Shown: positions 7,227 through 14,306 of the stretch, in pieces | Position numbering within the stretch: position 1 is the first letter of the stretch | Layout: each line of letters opens with the position of its first letter | NCBI GenBank assembly: GCA_019118925.1 | Contig: DWYC01000027.1 | Coordinates: 1-32,891, forward strand | Source of the DNA: Candidatus Flavonifractor intestinipullorum | Lineage (GTDB): Bacteria; Bacillota; Clostridia; Oscillospirales; Oscillospiraceae | Direction: 5' to 3' | Length of the DNA stretch: 32,891 nt | Translations under genes and position numbers: made by a program | The notes under the pieces: model-generated | What the model was told of the DNA's origin: nothing | Database searches by the model: none | What the model saw: only the letters and a program-made list of their open reading frames with translations

Positions 7227-7295
7227 GGGTTACAAAAAGGTGACCCGGTAATAAAAAAGTGCGTACTTGTGGGCACAAATCGGGCCCGTTATACT
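7227..7295 (+). promoter_or_regulatory. ACGX operon promoter with two candidate HxlR operators
   Basis: A weak -35 TTGTGG (7267-7272), 17 bases, then TATACT (7290-7295). The near-palindrome AAGTGCGTACTT (7257-7268) abuts the -35. An inverted repeat GGGTTAC...GTGACCC (7227-7246) lies just upstream of the hxlR -35. HxlR proteins bind short inverted repeats in such divergent intergenic regions. That these are the sites is an inference. Confidence 0.5.
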
Positions 7296-7354
7296 GAAGC
7301 CGAGGGTCAGGAAAACACCCGACGGCCCAAGAAACTCAAAGGAGGAACCCTATT

Positions 7355-7531
7355 ATGGCACTGAAGAATCTGTTTGGTTGGAGCAGCAAGGCTGCGGACA
7401 AGGCCCCGTCCGCCTGTGGGAGCGCCTGCGGCGCCGGCGACAAGCCCGCCGAGCCGTCCTCGGCCTGCGGGGCCGCCGACCCCAAGCCCACCGCCTGCGG
7501 GAGTGCCTGCGGCGCCGGCGACAAGAAGTAA
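7355..7531 (+). CDS. ACGX-repeat RiPP precursor peptide
   Basis: A 58-residue peptide. It starts at ATG 7355 behind AAAGGAGG. Residues 1-18 (MALKNLFGWSSKAADKAP) form a leader-like segment. The rest holds five ACGX motifs: SACGSACGAGDKPA (residues 19-32), SACGAAD (36-42) and TACGSACGAGDKK (46-58). The only cysteines are those five. It lies 119 bases upstream of a radical SAM/SPASM enzyme. I recall a predicted 'ACGX-repeat peptide' family paired with an 'ACGX system' radical SAM/SPASM family, and this matches both. Cys-centred thioether crosslinks or another radical modification are expected, but the mature product is unknown to me. At this length it is easily missed by gene callers. Confidence 0.85.
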   Translation: MALKNLFGWSSKAADKAPSACGSACGAGDKPAEPSSACGAADPKPTACGSACGAGDKK

Positions 7532-7537
7532 GCGCCC

Positions 7538-7608
7538 GCGCCCCCGCGGGGCAGCCTGCGGGGGCGCACTTCCCAAGGGACGGAGTCTGCTCCGTGGTTT
7601 GGGAAATG
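7538..7608 (+). promoter_or_regulatory. Two hairpins between precursor and maturase genes
   Basis: GCGCCCCCGC...GCGGGGGCGC (7538-7547 with 7558-7567), followed by a second, interrupted stem (TTCCCAA...ACGGAG with CTCCGT...TTGGGAA, about 7569-7606). No long T-run follows, so this is more likely an mRNA stabiliser or partial attenuator than a full terminator. It would keep precursor transcript in excess over enzyme transcript. Confidence 0.55.
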
Positions 7609-7650
7609 CGCCCCCCTCTCAAAAAACAAGCAATCAGGAGGTAACTGGAG

Positions 7651-8685
7651 ATGGAATACTTCGCGTTTCAGTGGCACATCACCGACGCGTGCGACCAGCG
7701 GTGCAAGCACTGCTACATTTTTGCCGAGGACACCCGCAAGAAGCTGGACGCCATGACCTGGCCCCAGATGCAGGACACCTTTTACAACTGCCTGGACTTC
7801 TGTGAGGTCTGCCACCGCCGGCCCTACTTCTACCTCACCGGCGGCGACCCCATCCTGCACCCCAAATTCTGGGACCTGCTGGGACTGATGAAGGTGCACC
7901 GCATCCCCTTCACCATCCTGGGCAATCCCTTCCATCTGACCGACAAGGTGTGCAGGCGGCTGAAGGAGTACGGCTGCGAGAAGTACCAGCTCTCCCTGGA
8001 CGGCCTGCGCCAGACCCACGACTGGTTCCGCAAGCCCGGCAGCTTCGACTGCACCCTGGAGAAGATCACCTGCCTCAAGGGGGCGGGTATCCGGGCGGTC
8101 ATCATGACTACGGTCTCCGGCGCCAACATCGACGAGATTCCGGCGCTCATCGACACCGTGGTGGCCCACAAGGCGGACGTGTTCGCCTTTTCCCGCTACT
8201 GCCCCACCAGCGAAGAGAAGGACGTGGGCATCGAGCCGCTGCGCTACCGGCAGCTCCTGGCCGACTGCGACAGGAAGTTCAAGGAGTACGAGGCCGCAGG
8301 CTGTGAGACTTATTTCAACAAGAAGGACCACCTGTGGACTCTGTACGAGTATGAGACGGGCGAGTTCCGCATCCCGGAGAACGCGCAGGAGGGCATGATC
8401 TACGGCGGATGCAACTGCGGCAACTGCCATCTGACCATCCTGCCCACCGGCGACGTGTACGCCTGCCGCCGGGTGCTCAGCAGCAAGGTAGGAAATGCGT
8501 TCAGCGACCGGCTGGCCGACCTGTGGGTGTGTCAGGTGGAGCAGTACCGGGACTACGCCGGGTTTGAGAAGTGCGCCAAGTGCGAGCTGCTGGCCTGGTG
8601 CCGGGGCTGTCCGGCGGTGGCCAGCGGGCGGGACGGAAATTTCTACGCCGCCGATCCCCAGTGCTGGAAGGAGGTGTCCGCATGA
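7651..8685 (+). CDS. Radical SAM/SPASM peptide maturase, ACGX system
   Basis: A 344-residue enzyme, with ATG 7651 after CAGGAGGT. The radical SAM motif CDQRCKHC (Cys 14, 18, 21) sits in WHITDACDQRCKHCYIF, followed by the GGDP motif (TGGDPILHP) and the usual half-barrel. From about residue 250 a SPASM-type region carries GGCNCGNCHLTILPTGDVYA and later CAKCELLAWCRGCP, which would bind auxiliary 4Fe-4S clusters. SPASM enzymes typically modify ribosomal peptides, and the gene directly follows the ACGX peptide. It overlaps the next oxidoreductase gene at ATGA (8682-8685). The expected role is installing radical-based linkages on the ACGX cysteines or neighbouring residues. Substrate assignment rests on context and family memory. 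Confidence 0.9.
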   Translation: MEYFAFQWHITDACDQRCKHCYIFAEDTRKKLDAMTWPQMQDTFYNCLDFCEVCHRRPYFYLTGGDPILHPKFWDLLGLMKVHRIPFTILGNPFHLTDKVCRRLKEYGCEKYQLSLDGLRQTHDWFRKPGSFDCTLEKITCLKGAGIRAVIMTTVSGANIDEIPALIDTVVAHKADVFAFSRYCPTSEEKDVGIEPLRYRQLLADCDRKFKEYEAAGCETYFNKKDHLWTLYEYETGEFRIPENAQEGMIYGGCNCGNCHLTILPTGDVYACRRVLSSKVGNAFSDRLADLWVCQVEQYRDYAGFEKCAKCELLAWCRGCPAVASGRDGNFYAADPQCWKEVSA

Positions 8686-9644
8686 TCCCCAAAACCATGA
8701 ACGCTGTCCTGCTCACCGGGCCCACCCCGGCGGAGGAGATCCGGTTGACCGAAGTCCCTGTGCCGGAGGTGCGGCCCGGCTGGGTGCTGGTAAAGGTCAA
8801 AGCCTTCGGCCTGAACCACTCCGAGCAGATTTTGCGGCTGGGCGAGATCCGGGCGGACTACATCCAAAAGCCCATCATCCCCGGCATCGAGTGTGTGGGG
8901 GAGGTGGCGGACCCGTCGGACAGCCCTCTGGAAGTTGGGCAAAAGGTGGCCGCCCTCATGGGCGGCATGGGCCGGAGCTTCCACGGCAGCTACGCGGAGT
9001 ACGCTCTGCTCCCCGCCCACCATGTGTTCCCCGTCTCCTCGGATTTGTCGTGGCGGGAGCTGGCCGCCGTGCCGGAGACCTGGTTCACCGCCTGGGGCTC
9101 CCTCTTTGAATGCCTGCGCCTGGAGCCCGGGGATACCCTGCTGATCCGGGGCGGCACCTGTGCCCTGGGCTATGCGGCCATCCAGATCGCCAGAGGGCTG
9201 GGCTGCCATGTCATCGCCACTACTCACCGGGAGAGCAAGCTCCCCCTGCTGGCGGAGGCGGACGAGGCCCTGCTGGACACGGGGACGCTGGCGGGCCGGG
9301 TGTCCGGGGTGACCAGGGCCCTGGAGCTGGTGGGGCCCAGAACCCTCCGGGACACCCTGAACTGTGTGAAGAAGGGCGGTGTAGTGTGCAGCACCGGGAT
9401 CTTGGGCGGGGTGTCCGTCCTGGACGGGTTCGACCCCATCAAGGACATCCCCAACGGGGGGTATCTCACCGGCTTTTTCAGCAACTATCCCACCCAGCCG
9501 GTGATGGACACCATCTTTTCCCTCCTTCGGGATTACCGGCTCAAGCCCCGTGTGGGCGCGGCCTTTGACCTGACCCACATTGCCGACGCCTGCGGGGCCC
9601 AGGACAGCGGAATCGTGAACGGAAAGATCGTGGTCACGGTCTGA
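8682..9644 (+). CDS. MDR-superfamily quinone oxidoreductase/zinc-less alcohol dehydrogenase
   Basis: A 320-residue NAD(P)H-dependent oxidoreductase. It starts at ATG 8682 with AAGGAGGTG just upstream, overlapping the radical SAM stop. It has an N-terminal GroES-like domain (RPGWVLVKVKAFGLNHSE, then PIIPGIECVGEVADP) and a Rossmann domain at about residues 135-270, with IRGGTCALGYAAIQIARGLG near 155. The Cys/His ligands of zinc-dependent dehydrogenases are not evident, pointing to the quinone oxidoreductase branch. HxlR-type regulators often control such enzymes, so in this operon it may serve redox or electrophile detoxification. A part in peptide maturation is also possible. Confidence 0.85.
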   Translation: MIPKTMNAVLLTGPTPAEEIRLTEVPVPEVRPGWVLVKVKAFGLNHSEQILRLGEIRADYIQKPIIPGIECVGEVADPSDSPLEVGQKVAALMGGMGRSFHGSYAEYALLPAHHVFPVSSDLSWRELAAVPETWFTAWGSLFECLRLEPGDTLLIRGGTCALGYAAIQIARGLGCHVIATTHRESKLPLLAEADEALLDTGTLAGRVSGVTRALELVGPRTLRDTLNCVKKGGVVCSTGILGGVSVLDGFDPIKDIPNGGYLTGFFSNYPTQPVMDTIFSLLRDYRLKPRVGAAFDLTHIADACGAQDSGIVNGKIVVTV

Positions 9645-9731
9645 AATTCAGGGATCTTTGCCGCATGGAGACAGGAAAAGGCGCCGCATCAAGCTGCGCC
9701 CGGGCCGCCGTCACCAGATAGATTGGAACGC

Positions 9732-9764
9732 AAAAAATCGGAGTATCCCGAAGGATACTCCGAT
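9732..9764 (-). terminator. Terminator of tRNA-Pro copy 1
   Basis: Minus strand CGGAGTATCC-TTCG-GGATACTCCG followed by ATTTTTT, directly after the tRNA CCA end. A UUCG loop makes it a strong intrinsic terminator. Confidence 0.9.
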
Positions 9765-9840
9765 GGTCCGAGTGACTGGATTCGAACCAGCGGCCTCTTG
9801 AACCCCATTCAAGCGCGATACCAAACTTCGCCACACCCGG
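9764..9840 (-). tRNA. tRNA-Pro(GGG), copy 1
   Basis: A 77-base cloverleaf on the minus strand. The acceptor CCGGGTG pairs with CACTCGG, the D stem GCGA with TCGC, the anticodon stem CTTGA/TCAAG carries loop ATGGGGT (anticodon GGG), the T arm is GCTGG-TTCGAAT-CCAGT, and CCA is encoded. It is identical base for base to the plus-strand copy at 30934-31010. Confidence 0.97.
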
Positions 9841-9875
9841 ATGTATTCTGTTCTGCTGTCTCACGCAGCTTTTAT

Positions 9876-9904
9876 ACTATAGCATATGCCAATCCATTTT
9901 GCAA
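9876..9904 (-). promoter_or_regulatory. tRNA-Pro copy 1 promoter
   Basis: Minus strand TTGCAA (9904-9899), 17 bases, TATAGT (9881-9876). The second tRNA copy has the same boxes and spacing. Confidence 0.8.
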
Positions 9905-9987
9905 GTCTTTTTTTGAAAAAATTTGCCGGAATAGCGATAGGGGGCCGCGGGGGCGCATAGGATGTCTGGAAAAAGGAGGGATGCAGT

Positions 9988-10377
9988 TTGGCCTCAACCG
10001 GCACGATTCTGATCCGTGTGTATACGTCGCAGGCCCGTCTCCCGGTTTCCGGGGCAATGGCGGCCATTCTCCGGCCGGAAACGGGAGGAAAGACGGAGCT
10101 CCTGGCCCTGCGCATTACCGACGAGAGCGGAAAGACCGCCCCCGTGCGGCTGGCCACGCCCGGCGTGGACCAGGGAACCAGCCCGGGCGGCATGCCCTAC
10201 ACTCTGGTGACCGTCTGGGTGGAAGCGCCGGGCTACGGCTACCAGGTGGTGGAGGGGGTGGAGGTCTACCCCGGCGTGGAGACCGTTCAGGATGTGGAAC
10301 TGATCCCCCTCTCCCGGCCGGAGACCATCGGCTCGGCCGACGGAGAGACCACCCACATCACGCCCCCCAATCTCTGA
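9988..10377 (+). CDS. SleC-like N-terminal domain protein (split cortex hydrolase)
   Basis: A 129-residue protein. It starts at TTG 9988 with AAGGAGGG upstream. It begins STGTILIRVYTSQARLPVSG and contains LALRITDESGKTAPV, ending near THITPPNL. This beta-sandwich-like segment resembles the N-terminal pro-region of clostridial SleC, where similar sequence precedes the catalytic part in one polypeptide. Here it is a separate gene 15 bases before the catalytic gene. In Clostridium, SleC is a spore cortex-lytic enzyme activated at germination, and the N-terminal part keeps it inactive until cleaved. A separate inhibitory or chaperone-like subunit is an inference. Confidence 0.6.
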   Translation: MASTGTILIRVYTSQARLPVSGAMAAILRPETGGKTELLALRITDESGKTAPVRLATPGVDQGTSPGGMPYTLVTVWVEAPGYGYQVVEGVEVYPGVETVQDVELIPLSRPETIGSADGETTHITPPNL

Positions 10378-10392
10378 GCAGGAGGTGCGCTC

Positions 10393-11523
10393 ATGCCGCC
10401 CATCGTCACGCCTTATATCCCCCAGACCATTACGGTCCACCTGGGCCCGCCCGGCAGCAGCGCGGAAAACGTGACCGTCTCCTTTCCGGACTATGTAAAG
10501 AATGTGGCCTCCAGCGAGATTTACCCCACCTGGGAACCTGCCGCTCTGGAGGCCAACATTCTGGCCATCATTTCCTTCGCCCTCAACCGGGTTTATACGG
10601 AGTTTTATCCCAGCCGGGGCTATCCGTTTCAGATTACCTCGGAGACTGCCTACGATCAGAAATTCATCAAAGGGCGCAACACGTATGAAAACATCGACCG
10701 CATGGTGGATGAGCTCTTCACCACCTATATCCGGCGCCAGGGCTATGTGGAGCCCCTCTCGGCCAAATTCTGCAACGGCACCACCACCACCTGCGACGGG
10801 CTCTCCCAGTGGGGCAGCCAGGCTCTGGCCCAGGAGGGCTATTCGGCCATGGACATCCTGCGCTACTACTACGGAGACGACATTGAGCTGGTCACCGACG
10901 CGCCGGTGATGGGCCTTCAGCAGTCCTACCCCGGCGCGCCCCTCCGGCGGGGAGACCGGGGGGCGGCGGTGGTCCAGCTTCAGACCATGCTCAACCAGGT
11001 GTCCCGGGACTTTCCCGCCATTCCCCGTTTGAGGGAGGTGGACGGCGTCTTTGACGCGGACACGGAGGAGGCCGTGCGGGCCTTTCAGGAGGTCTTCGGC
11101 CTGGCGGCCGACGGGGTGGTGGGCCGGGCCACCTGGTATAAACTGGTCTATCTCTACGTGGGCATCCGGGACCTGGCCGAGCTGGCGGGGGAGGGGCAGG
11201 ACCTCTACGGCGATGCGCTCCAGCGCCTGGACGACGGACAGCTGGCCCCCGGAAGCCGGGGGCGCTGGGTCCGGGTATTGCAGTACATGCTCACCGTGCT
11301 GGCCTCGTTTTATAACGACATCCCCGCCCCCGCCCAGGACGGCATCTACGGCGAGGACACCCGTCAGGCGGTTCTGGCCTTCCAGCGCAACCAGTCCCTG
11401 CCCCAGACCGGAATCGTGGACGCCGCGGTGTGGCAGGCGCTCTATCAGGCCTACACCGGCATTCGGGACACGGTGGTGGTGGACGGGGAGACGTTCCCCG
11501 CGGCCATTTTGGACATTTCATGA
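10393..11523 (+). CDS. sleC: SleC-like spore cortex-lytic enzyme (SpoIID-like plus two PG-binding domains)
   Basis: A 376-residue protein, with ATG 10393 after AGGAGG. Residues 30-165 match the SleC/SpoIID-like lytic transglycosylase region: VKNVASSEIYPTWEPAALEA, ITSETAYDQKFIKGRNTYEN, then CDGLSQWGSQALAQEGY and ILRYYYGDDIEL. Two peptidoglycan-binding type 1 domains follow, at about 186-250 (LRRGDRGAAVVQLQTMLN) and 284-350 (LAPGSRGRWVRVLQYML). Clostridial SleC normally has one polypeptide with an N-terminal pro-region. That region is encoded by the preceding gene here, and a second PG-binding domain is added. The protein is expected in the spore, degrading cortex at germination. Confidence 0.8.
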   Translation: MPPIVTPYIPQTITVHLGPPGSSAENVTVSFPDYVKNVASSEIYPTWEPAALEANILAIISFALNRVYTEFYPSRGYPFQITSETAYDQKFIKGRNTYENIDRMVDELFTTYIRRQGYVEPLSAKFCNGTTTTCDGLSQWGSQALAQEGYSAMDILRYYYGDDIELVTDAPVMGLQQSYPGAPLRRGDRGAAVVQLQTMLNQVSRDFPAIPRLREVDGVFDADTEEAVRAFQEVFGLAADGVVGRATWYKLVYLYVGIRDLAELAGEGQDLYGDALQRLDDGQLAPGSRGRWVRVLQYMLTVLASFYNDIPAPAQDGIYGEDTRQAVLAFQRNQSLPQTGIVDAAVWQALYQAYTGIRDTVVVDGETFPAAILDIS

Positions 11524-11538
11524 GAAGGGGGCGCAGAC

Positions 11539-11793
11539 ATGTATGACTTTCCCATCCGGCCCGGCGGGCGCAGCCAGGCGCTTCTGCCCGCCCAGGCCAT
11601 GTTTCTGGAGCTCTCCCAGGTGTTCCGGGGCCTGGAGCCCGGGCGGGTGGACGGACTCCACACCGGCGCGTCGGTGCGCAATGTCCTCTGGCTCCAGCGA
11701 ATGCTGGACCAGCCCCAGACCGGCGCGCTGGACGGACCGCTGTTTTTCCGCCTGAGCCACCTGCACCGCCTGACCCGCCGCTGCCGGGGTTAG
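11539..11793 (+). CDS. Small peptidoglycan-binding-like protein in the sleC operon
   Basis: An 84-residue protein, with ATG 11539 behind GAAGGGGG, 15 bases after the sleC-like gene. The middle and end (SVRNVLWLQRMLDQPQTGAL, then FRLSHLHRL) resemble half of a peptidoglycan-binding type 1 domain, which typically reads V..LQ..L...TG..D..T...L. It is too short for a catalytic domain. It may target or assist the hydrolase, or be a decayed third domain. I am confident it is part of the operon, less so that it is functional. Confidence 0.55.
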   Translation: MYDFPIRPGGRSQALLPAQAMFLELSQVFRGLEPGRVDGLHTGASVRNVLWLQRMLDQPQTGALDGPLFFRLSHLHRLTRRCRG

Positions 11794-11802
11794 GAAGAGC
11801 GG

Positions 11803-11831
11803 TTGCATCCGGGGGAAAAATGCGGTAAACT
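11803..11831 (+). promoter_or_regulatory. Promoter of the thioesterase/deacylase pair
   Basis: TTGCAT (11803-11808), 17 bases, TAAACT (11826-11831). A GTCCGCC-CGGA-GGGCGGAC hairpin follows at 11839-11857 in the leader. Confidence 0.55.
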
Positions 11832-11892
11832 GAATCTGTCCGCCCGGAGGGGCGGACGGCAAAATACAAGAGAGTTTGGAGCGTGATTCCCC

Positions 11893-12285
11893 ATGTCGAT
11901 GGAACTGGGCCGCACGGGCCGTGCGGAGACGACTGTAACCCCGGACAACACCGCCGCCGCGATGGGCAGCGGCTCGCTGCCCGTATTTGCCACTCCCGCC
12001 ATGGTGGCCCTGATGGAAGAGGCCGCCGTAAACGCCTGCCGTGGCGCCCTGGACGAGGGCGAGACCACCGTGGGCACCCGGATGGAGGTGAGCCACGACG
12101 CGGCCAGCCCCCTGGGCATGGCCGTCCGGGCCGAGGCGGAGCTGACCGCCGTGGAGGGCCGGAAGCTCACCTTTTCGGTGCGGGCCTACGACGCCGCAGG
12201 GCCCATCGGCGGCGGCGTGCACCAGCGCTTTGTGGTGACGGCGGAGCGCTTCCTGGCCAAGACCGCCCGGCGGGGGGAGGTGTGA
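11893..12285 (+). CDS. FlK-like hotdog-fold acyl-CoA thioesterase
   Basis: A 130-residue protein; ATG 11893 with only a weak GGAG upstream. The sequence shows FATPAMVALMEEAAVNACRG, then ETTVGTRMEVSHDAASPLGM and LTFSVRAYDAAGPIGGGVHQ. These are the hallmarks of the FlK (fluoroacetyl-CoA thioesterase)-like hotdog family: the VGT...H motif, the central EAA helix and the G.G.H(Q/E)R end. Members hydrolyse short acyl-CoA thioesters, and fluoroacetate specificity is rare. The substrate here is unknown. It lies 3 bases ahead of the YbaK-type gene and is probably cotranscribed. Confidence 0.75.
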   Translation: MSMELGRTGRAETTVTPDNTAAAMGSGSLPVFATPAMVALMEEAAVNACRGALDEGETTVGTRMEVSHDAASPLGMAVRAEAELTAVEGRKLTFSVRAYDAAGPIGGGVHQRFVVTAERFLAKTARRGEV

Positions 12286-12288
12286 GCC

Positions 12289-12780
12289 GTGTCCATTGAG
12301 AAGTGCCGCGCCTTTTTCCGTGCCCTGGGCCGGGAAGAGGACATTCTGGAGTTCGATGTGTCCAGCGCCACGGTGGAGCTGGCCGCCAAGGCGGTGGGGG
12401 TGGAGCCCGCCCGCATCGCCAAGACCCTCTCTTTCCAGGTGGGCGAGGGCTGCGTACTGGTGGTGGCCGCCGGAGACGCCAAGATAGACAACGGCAAGTT
12501 TAAGGCCCAATTCCACACCAAGGCCAAGATGCTCACCCCCGAGCAGGTGGAGGAATTCACCGGCCATGCCGTCGGGGGCGTGTGCCCCTTCGCCATTGAG
12601 GACCCCCGGACGGTGACCTATCTGGATGTGTCCCTAAAGCGGTTCGAGACGGTCTATCCCGCCGCCGGGAGCTCCAACTCGGCCATTGCGCTCACCTGCG
12701 CCGAGCTGGAGGCGTACTCCCACAGCGCCGGCTGGGTGGACGTGTGCAAAAACTGGGCGGAGGCGCCAAAAGCCGAATAA
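12289..12780 (+). CDS. YbaK/EbsC-type aminoacyl-tRNA deacylase
   Basis: A 163-residue protein starting at GTG 12289 with GGGGGGAGG upstream. It carries the YbaK fold signatures: VELAAKAVGVEPARIAKTLS, VVAAGDAKIDNGKFKAQF, GHAVGGVCPFAI and YPAAGSSNSAIALTCAEL. The Lys in the KTL motif is the conserved family lysine. Members hydrolyse mischarged aminoacyl-tRNA (YbaK acts on Cys-tRNA-Pro, others on Ala-tRNA-Pro) in the cytoplasm. Exact specificity cannot be read from the sequence. It is followed at once by a strong terminator. Confidence 0.85.
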   Translation: MSIEKCRAFFRALGREEDILEFDVSSATVELAAKAVGVEPARIAKTLSFQVGEGCVLVVAAGDAKIDNGKFKAQFHTKAKMLTPEQVEEFTGHAVGGVCPFAIEDPRTVTYLDVSLKRFETVYPAAGSSNSAIALTCAELEAYSHSAGWVDVCKNWAEAPKAE

Positions 12781-12786
12781 AACGTA

Positions 12787-12826
12787 TCCCGGGCCCGGTG
12801 CAGTGCACCGGGCCCGGGATTTTTTG
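12787..12826 (+). terminator. Strong terminator
   Basis: A 33-base near-perfect palindrome (TCCCGGGCCCGGTGCA, one G, then its complement at 12787-12819) followed by TTTTTT. It ends the thioesterase/deacylase transcript. Confidence 0.9.
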
Positions 12827-12854
12827 GAAACGCGCGAAGGAGACGCGGGAAAAC

Positions 12855-14228
12855 TCAGCACTCGGGGAGGGAGGCGGCGGCCACGCTCTGACCCACCCGG
12901 CGGGCCTTCTCGTCGGGGAGGGTGGGGTTGATCTTGCCGGCGATGTCGGGGTACTCGTCGGCGAGGACCCGCTTGGCGTGCTCCAGGATGAGATCGCCGC
13001 CCTTGCCGGACATGACCCGGCCCAGCAGCAGGATGTGCTTGAAGCCGTAGAAGTGGTAGTACAACCGCAGGGCGTGGCCCAGATACACGCCGATGGAGCG
13101 GTAGATGGCGGCGGCCCGGTCGTCGTCCTGCTCCATGAGCCCCTGAACCACCTTGAGCTTCTCGGCGGGGGAGAGGGACTCGTCCAGCTGGATTCCGGCG
13201 GCGGGGGCCAGCTTGATGACCGAATCCTGAGAGAAGTACTTCACGCCGCAGCCGATGTCCCCCGACCACTCGTCCACCATGGCGGTGGGGGCGGCGTCCA
13301 CGGGGACAAACGCCAGCTCGTTGAGCCAGCCGGTGATATTGCCCTTCTCGTCCACAAAGCCCACGGCCTCGCTGGTGCCCATGGCGATGCCCAGCACGTT
13401 GTTCTCCTCCAGGCTCATGGCCCCCGCCAGGGCGGAGACGTCGCCGTCGTTGGCCACCACGATGGGCACGTCGCCAATCTCCTTGGCGGCCCGGAGGTAG
13501 ATGTCCTTCACCTTGGCGTCGAACTGGTCCTTGGGGACCTTCAGGAAGAGGGAGGCCACCATGGTGCGGTTGTCGATGTAGATACCGGCGGAGGACACGC
13601 CGATGGCGTCCACCCGGGGCATGTGGGCCGCAGCCGACTTGAAGGCGTCCACGATGCCCTGGTAGTGATAATCCGGGTCGGAGTTGGTCTTGGGGAACCA
13701 GACGACTTCCTCGGAAAAGACGGGATTGCCGTCAATGACGGCCGAGACCTTCCGGTCGCTTCCGCCGGCGTCGAAGCCGATGCGGCAGCCGTTCATGTGC
13801 CGGCCTACGGCCTCGGACTTGCTGACCTCGGCGGGGACGGCGTCGCAGCAGACCACCTCGAAGGGCTTTTCATAGACGCTGGCCATGAAATCCTGGTCGA
13901 AATCCCGGCTTCCGCCCTTGGAATAGGCGTTGTGAATGGCCTCGAAAATCGCCCTGTCCCCGGCGAGGTAGACCTTGAAGCCGCCCTTGAGCCACAAAAG
14001 GGTCTTGATGATGCGGTCCACATAGTAGAGGTCGGCCTGAGCCATCTCAGGGGTGCCGTGAATGAAGGTCTTGTAGACGGCCACCTGGCCGCCGGAGCGC
14101 TCCACGGCGATGTCCAGAGGCTTTTTGGCGTCCTTCAGAAAGGACTGATAGAAGGGAAAGAGCGGGATATAGTTGGGGTCCAGCTCGGGGAGATGCTGTA
14201 CAGACACGTCGATGCCAAGATGTTTCAT
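12855..14228 (-). CDS. ROK/ASKHA-type sugar kinase with long N-terminal extension (candidate ManNAc/GlcNAc kinase)
   Basis: A 457-residue protein; ATG 14228 behind GGAGGAGG. The phosphate-1 motif, usually within the first 15 residues of ROK kinases, appears only around residue 153 (RIGFDAGGSDRKVSAVIDG). It is followed by VVANDGDVSALAG near 257 and GIAMGTSEAVG near 275, then a helical C-terminus. The first 145 residues form an extra domain that I do not recognise. The gene is divergent from the sialic acid operon across a region with RpiR-like palindromes. Neu5Ac catabolism needs a ManNAc or GlcNAc kinase and none is encoded elsewhere in the window, so this is the best candidate. The role is inferred from context. 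Confidence 0.7.
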   Translation of the reverse strand: MKHLGIDVSVQHLPELDPNYIPLFPFYQSFLKDAKKPLDIAVERSGGQVAVYKTFIHGTPEMAQADLYYVDRIIKTLLWLKGGFKVYLAGDRAIFEAIHNAYSKGGSRDFDQDFMASVYEKPFEVVCCDAVPAEVSKSEAVGRHMNGCRIGFDAGGSDRKVSAVIDGNPVFSEEVVWFPKTNSDPDYHYQGIVDAFKSAAAHMPRVDAIGVSSAGIYIDNRTMVASLFLKVPKDQFDAKVKDIYLRAAKEIGDVPIVVANDGDVSALAGAMSLEENNVLGIAMGTSEAVGFVDEKGNITGWLNELAFVPVDAAPTAMVDEWSGDIGCGVKYFSQDSVIKLAPAAGIQLDESLSPAEKLKVVQGLMEQDDDRAAAIYRSIGVYLGHALRLYYHFYGFKHILLLGRVMSGKGGDLILEHAKRVLADEYPDIAGKINPTLPDEKARRVGQSVAAASLPEC

Positions 14229-14306
14229 GGGGATCCTCCTCCTTAAAAAATCAGCGGCGGAATCGCCCGCTCCCGCCGCGCCGGCGGGGGAGAGAGCCTG
14301 TCTTCC

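Noticed and set aside
11832-11892. Leader hairpin before the thioesterase gene as a riboswitch
   Set aside because: A single short stem in a leader of about 60 bases; no known aptamer features.
12744-14246. Long plus-strand frame opposite the kinase gene
   Set aside because: It starts inside the deacylase gene, crosses a strong terminator and has a low-complexity composition typical of antisense GC-rich frames.
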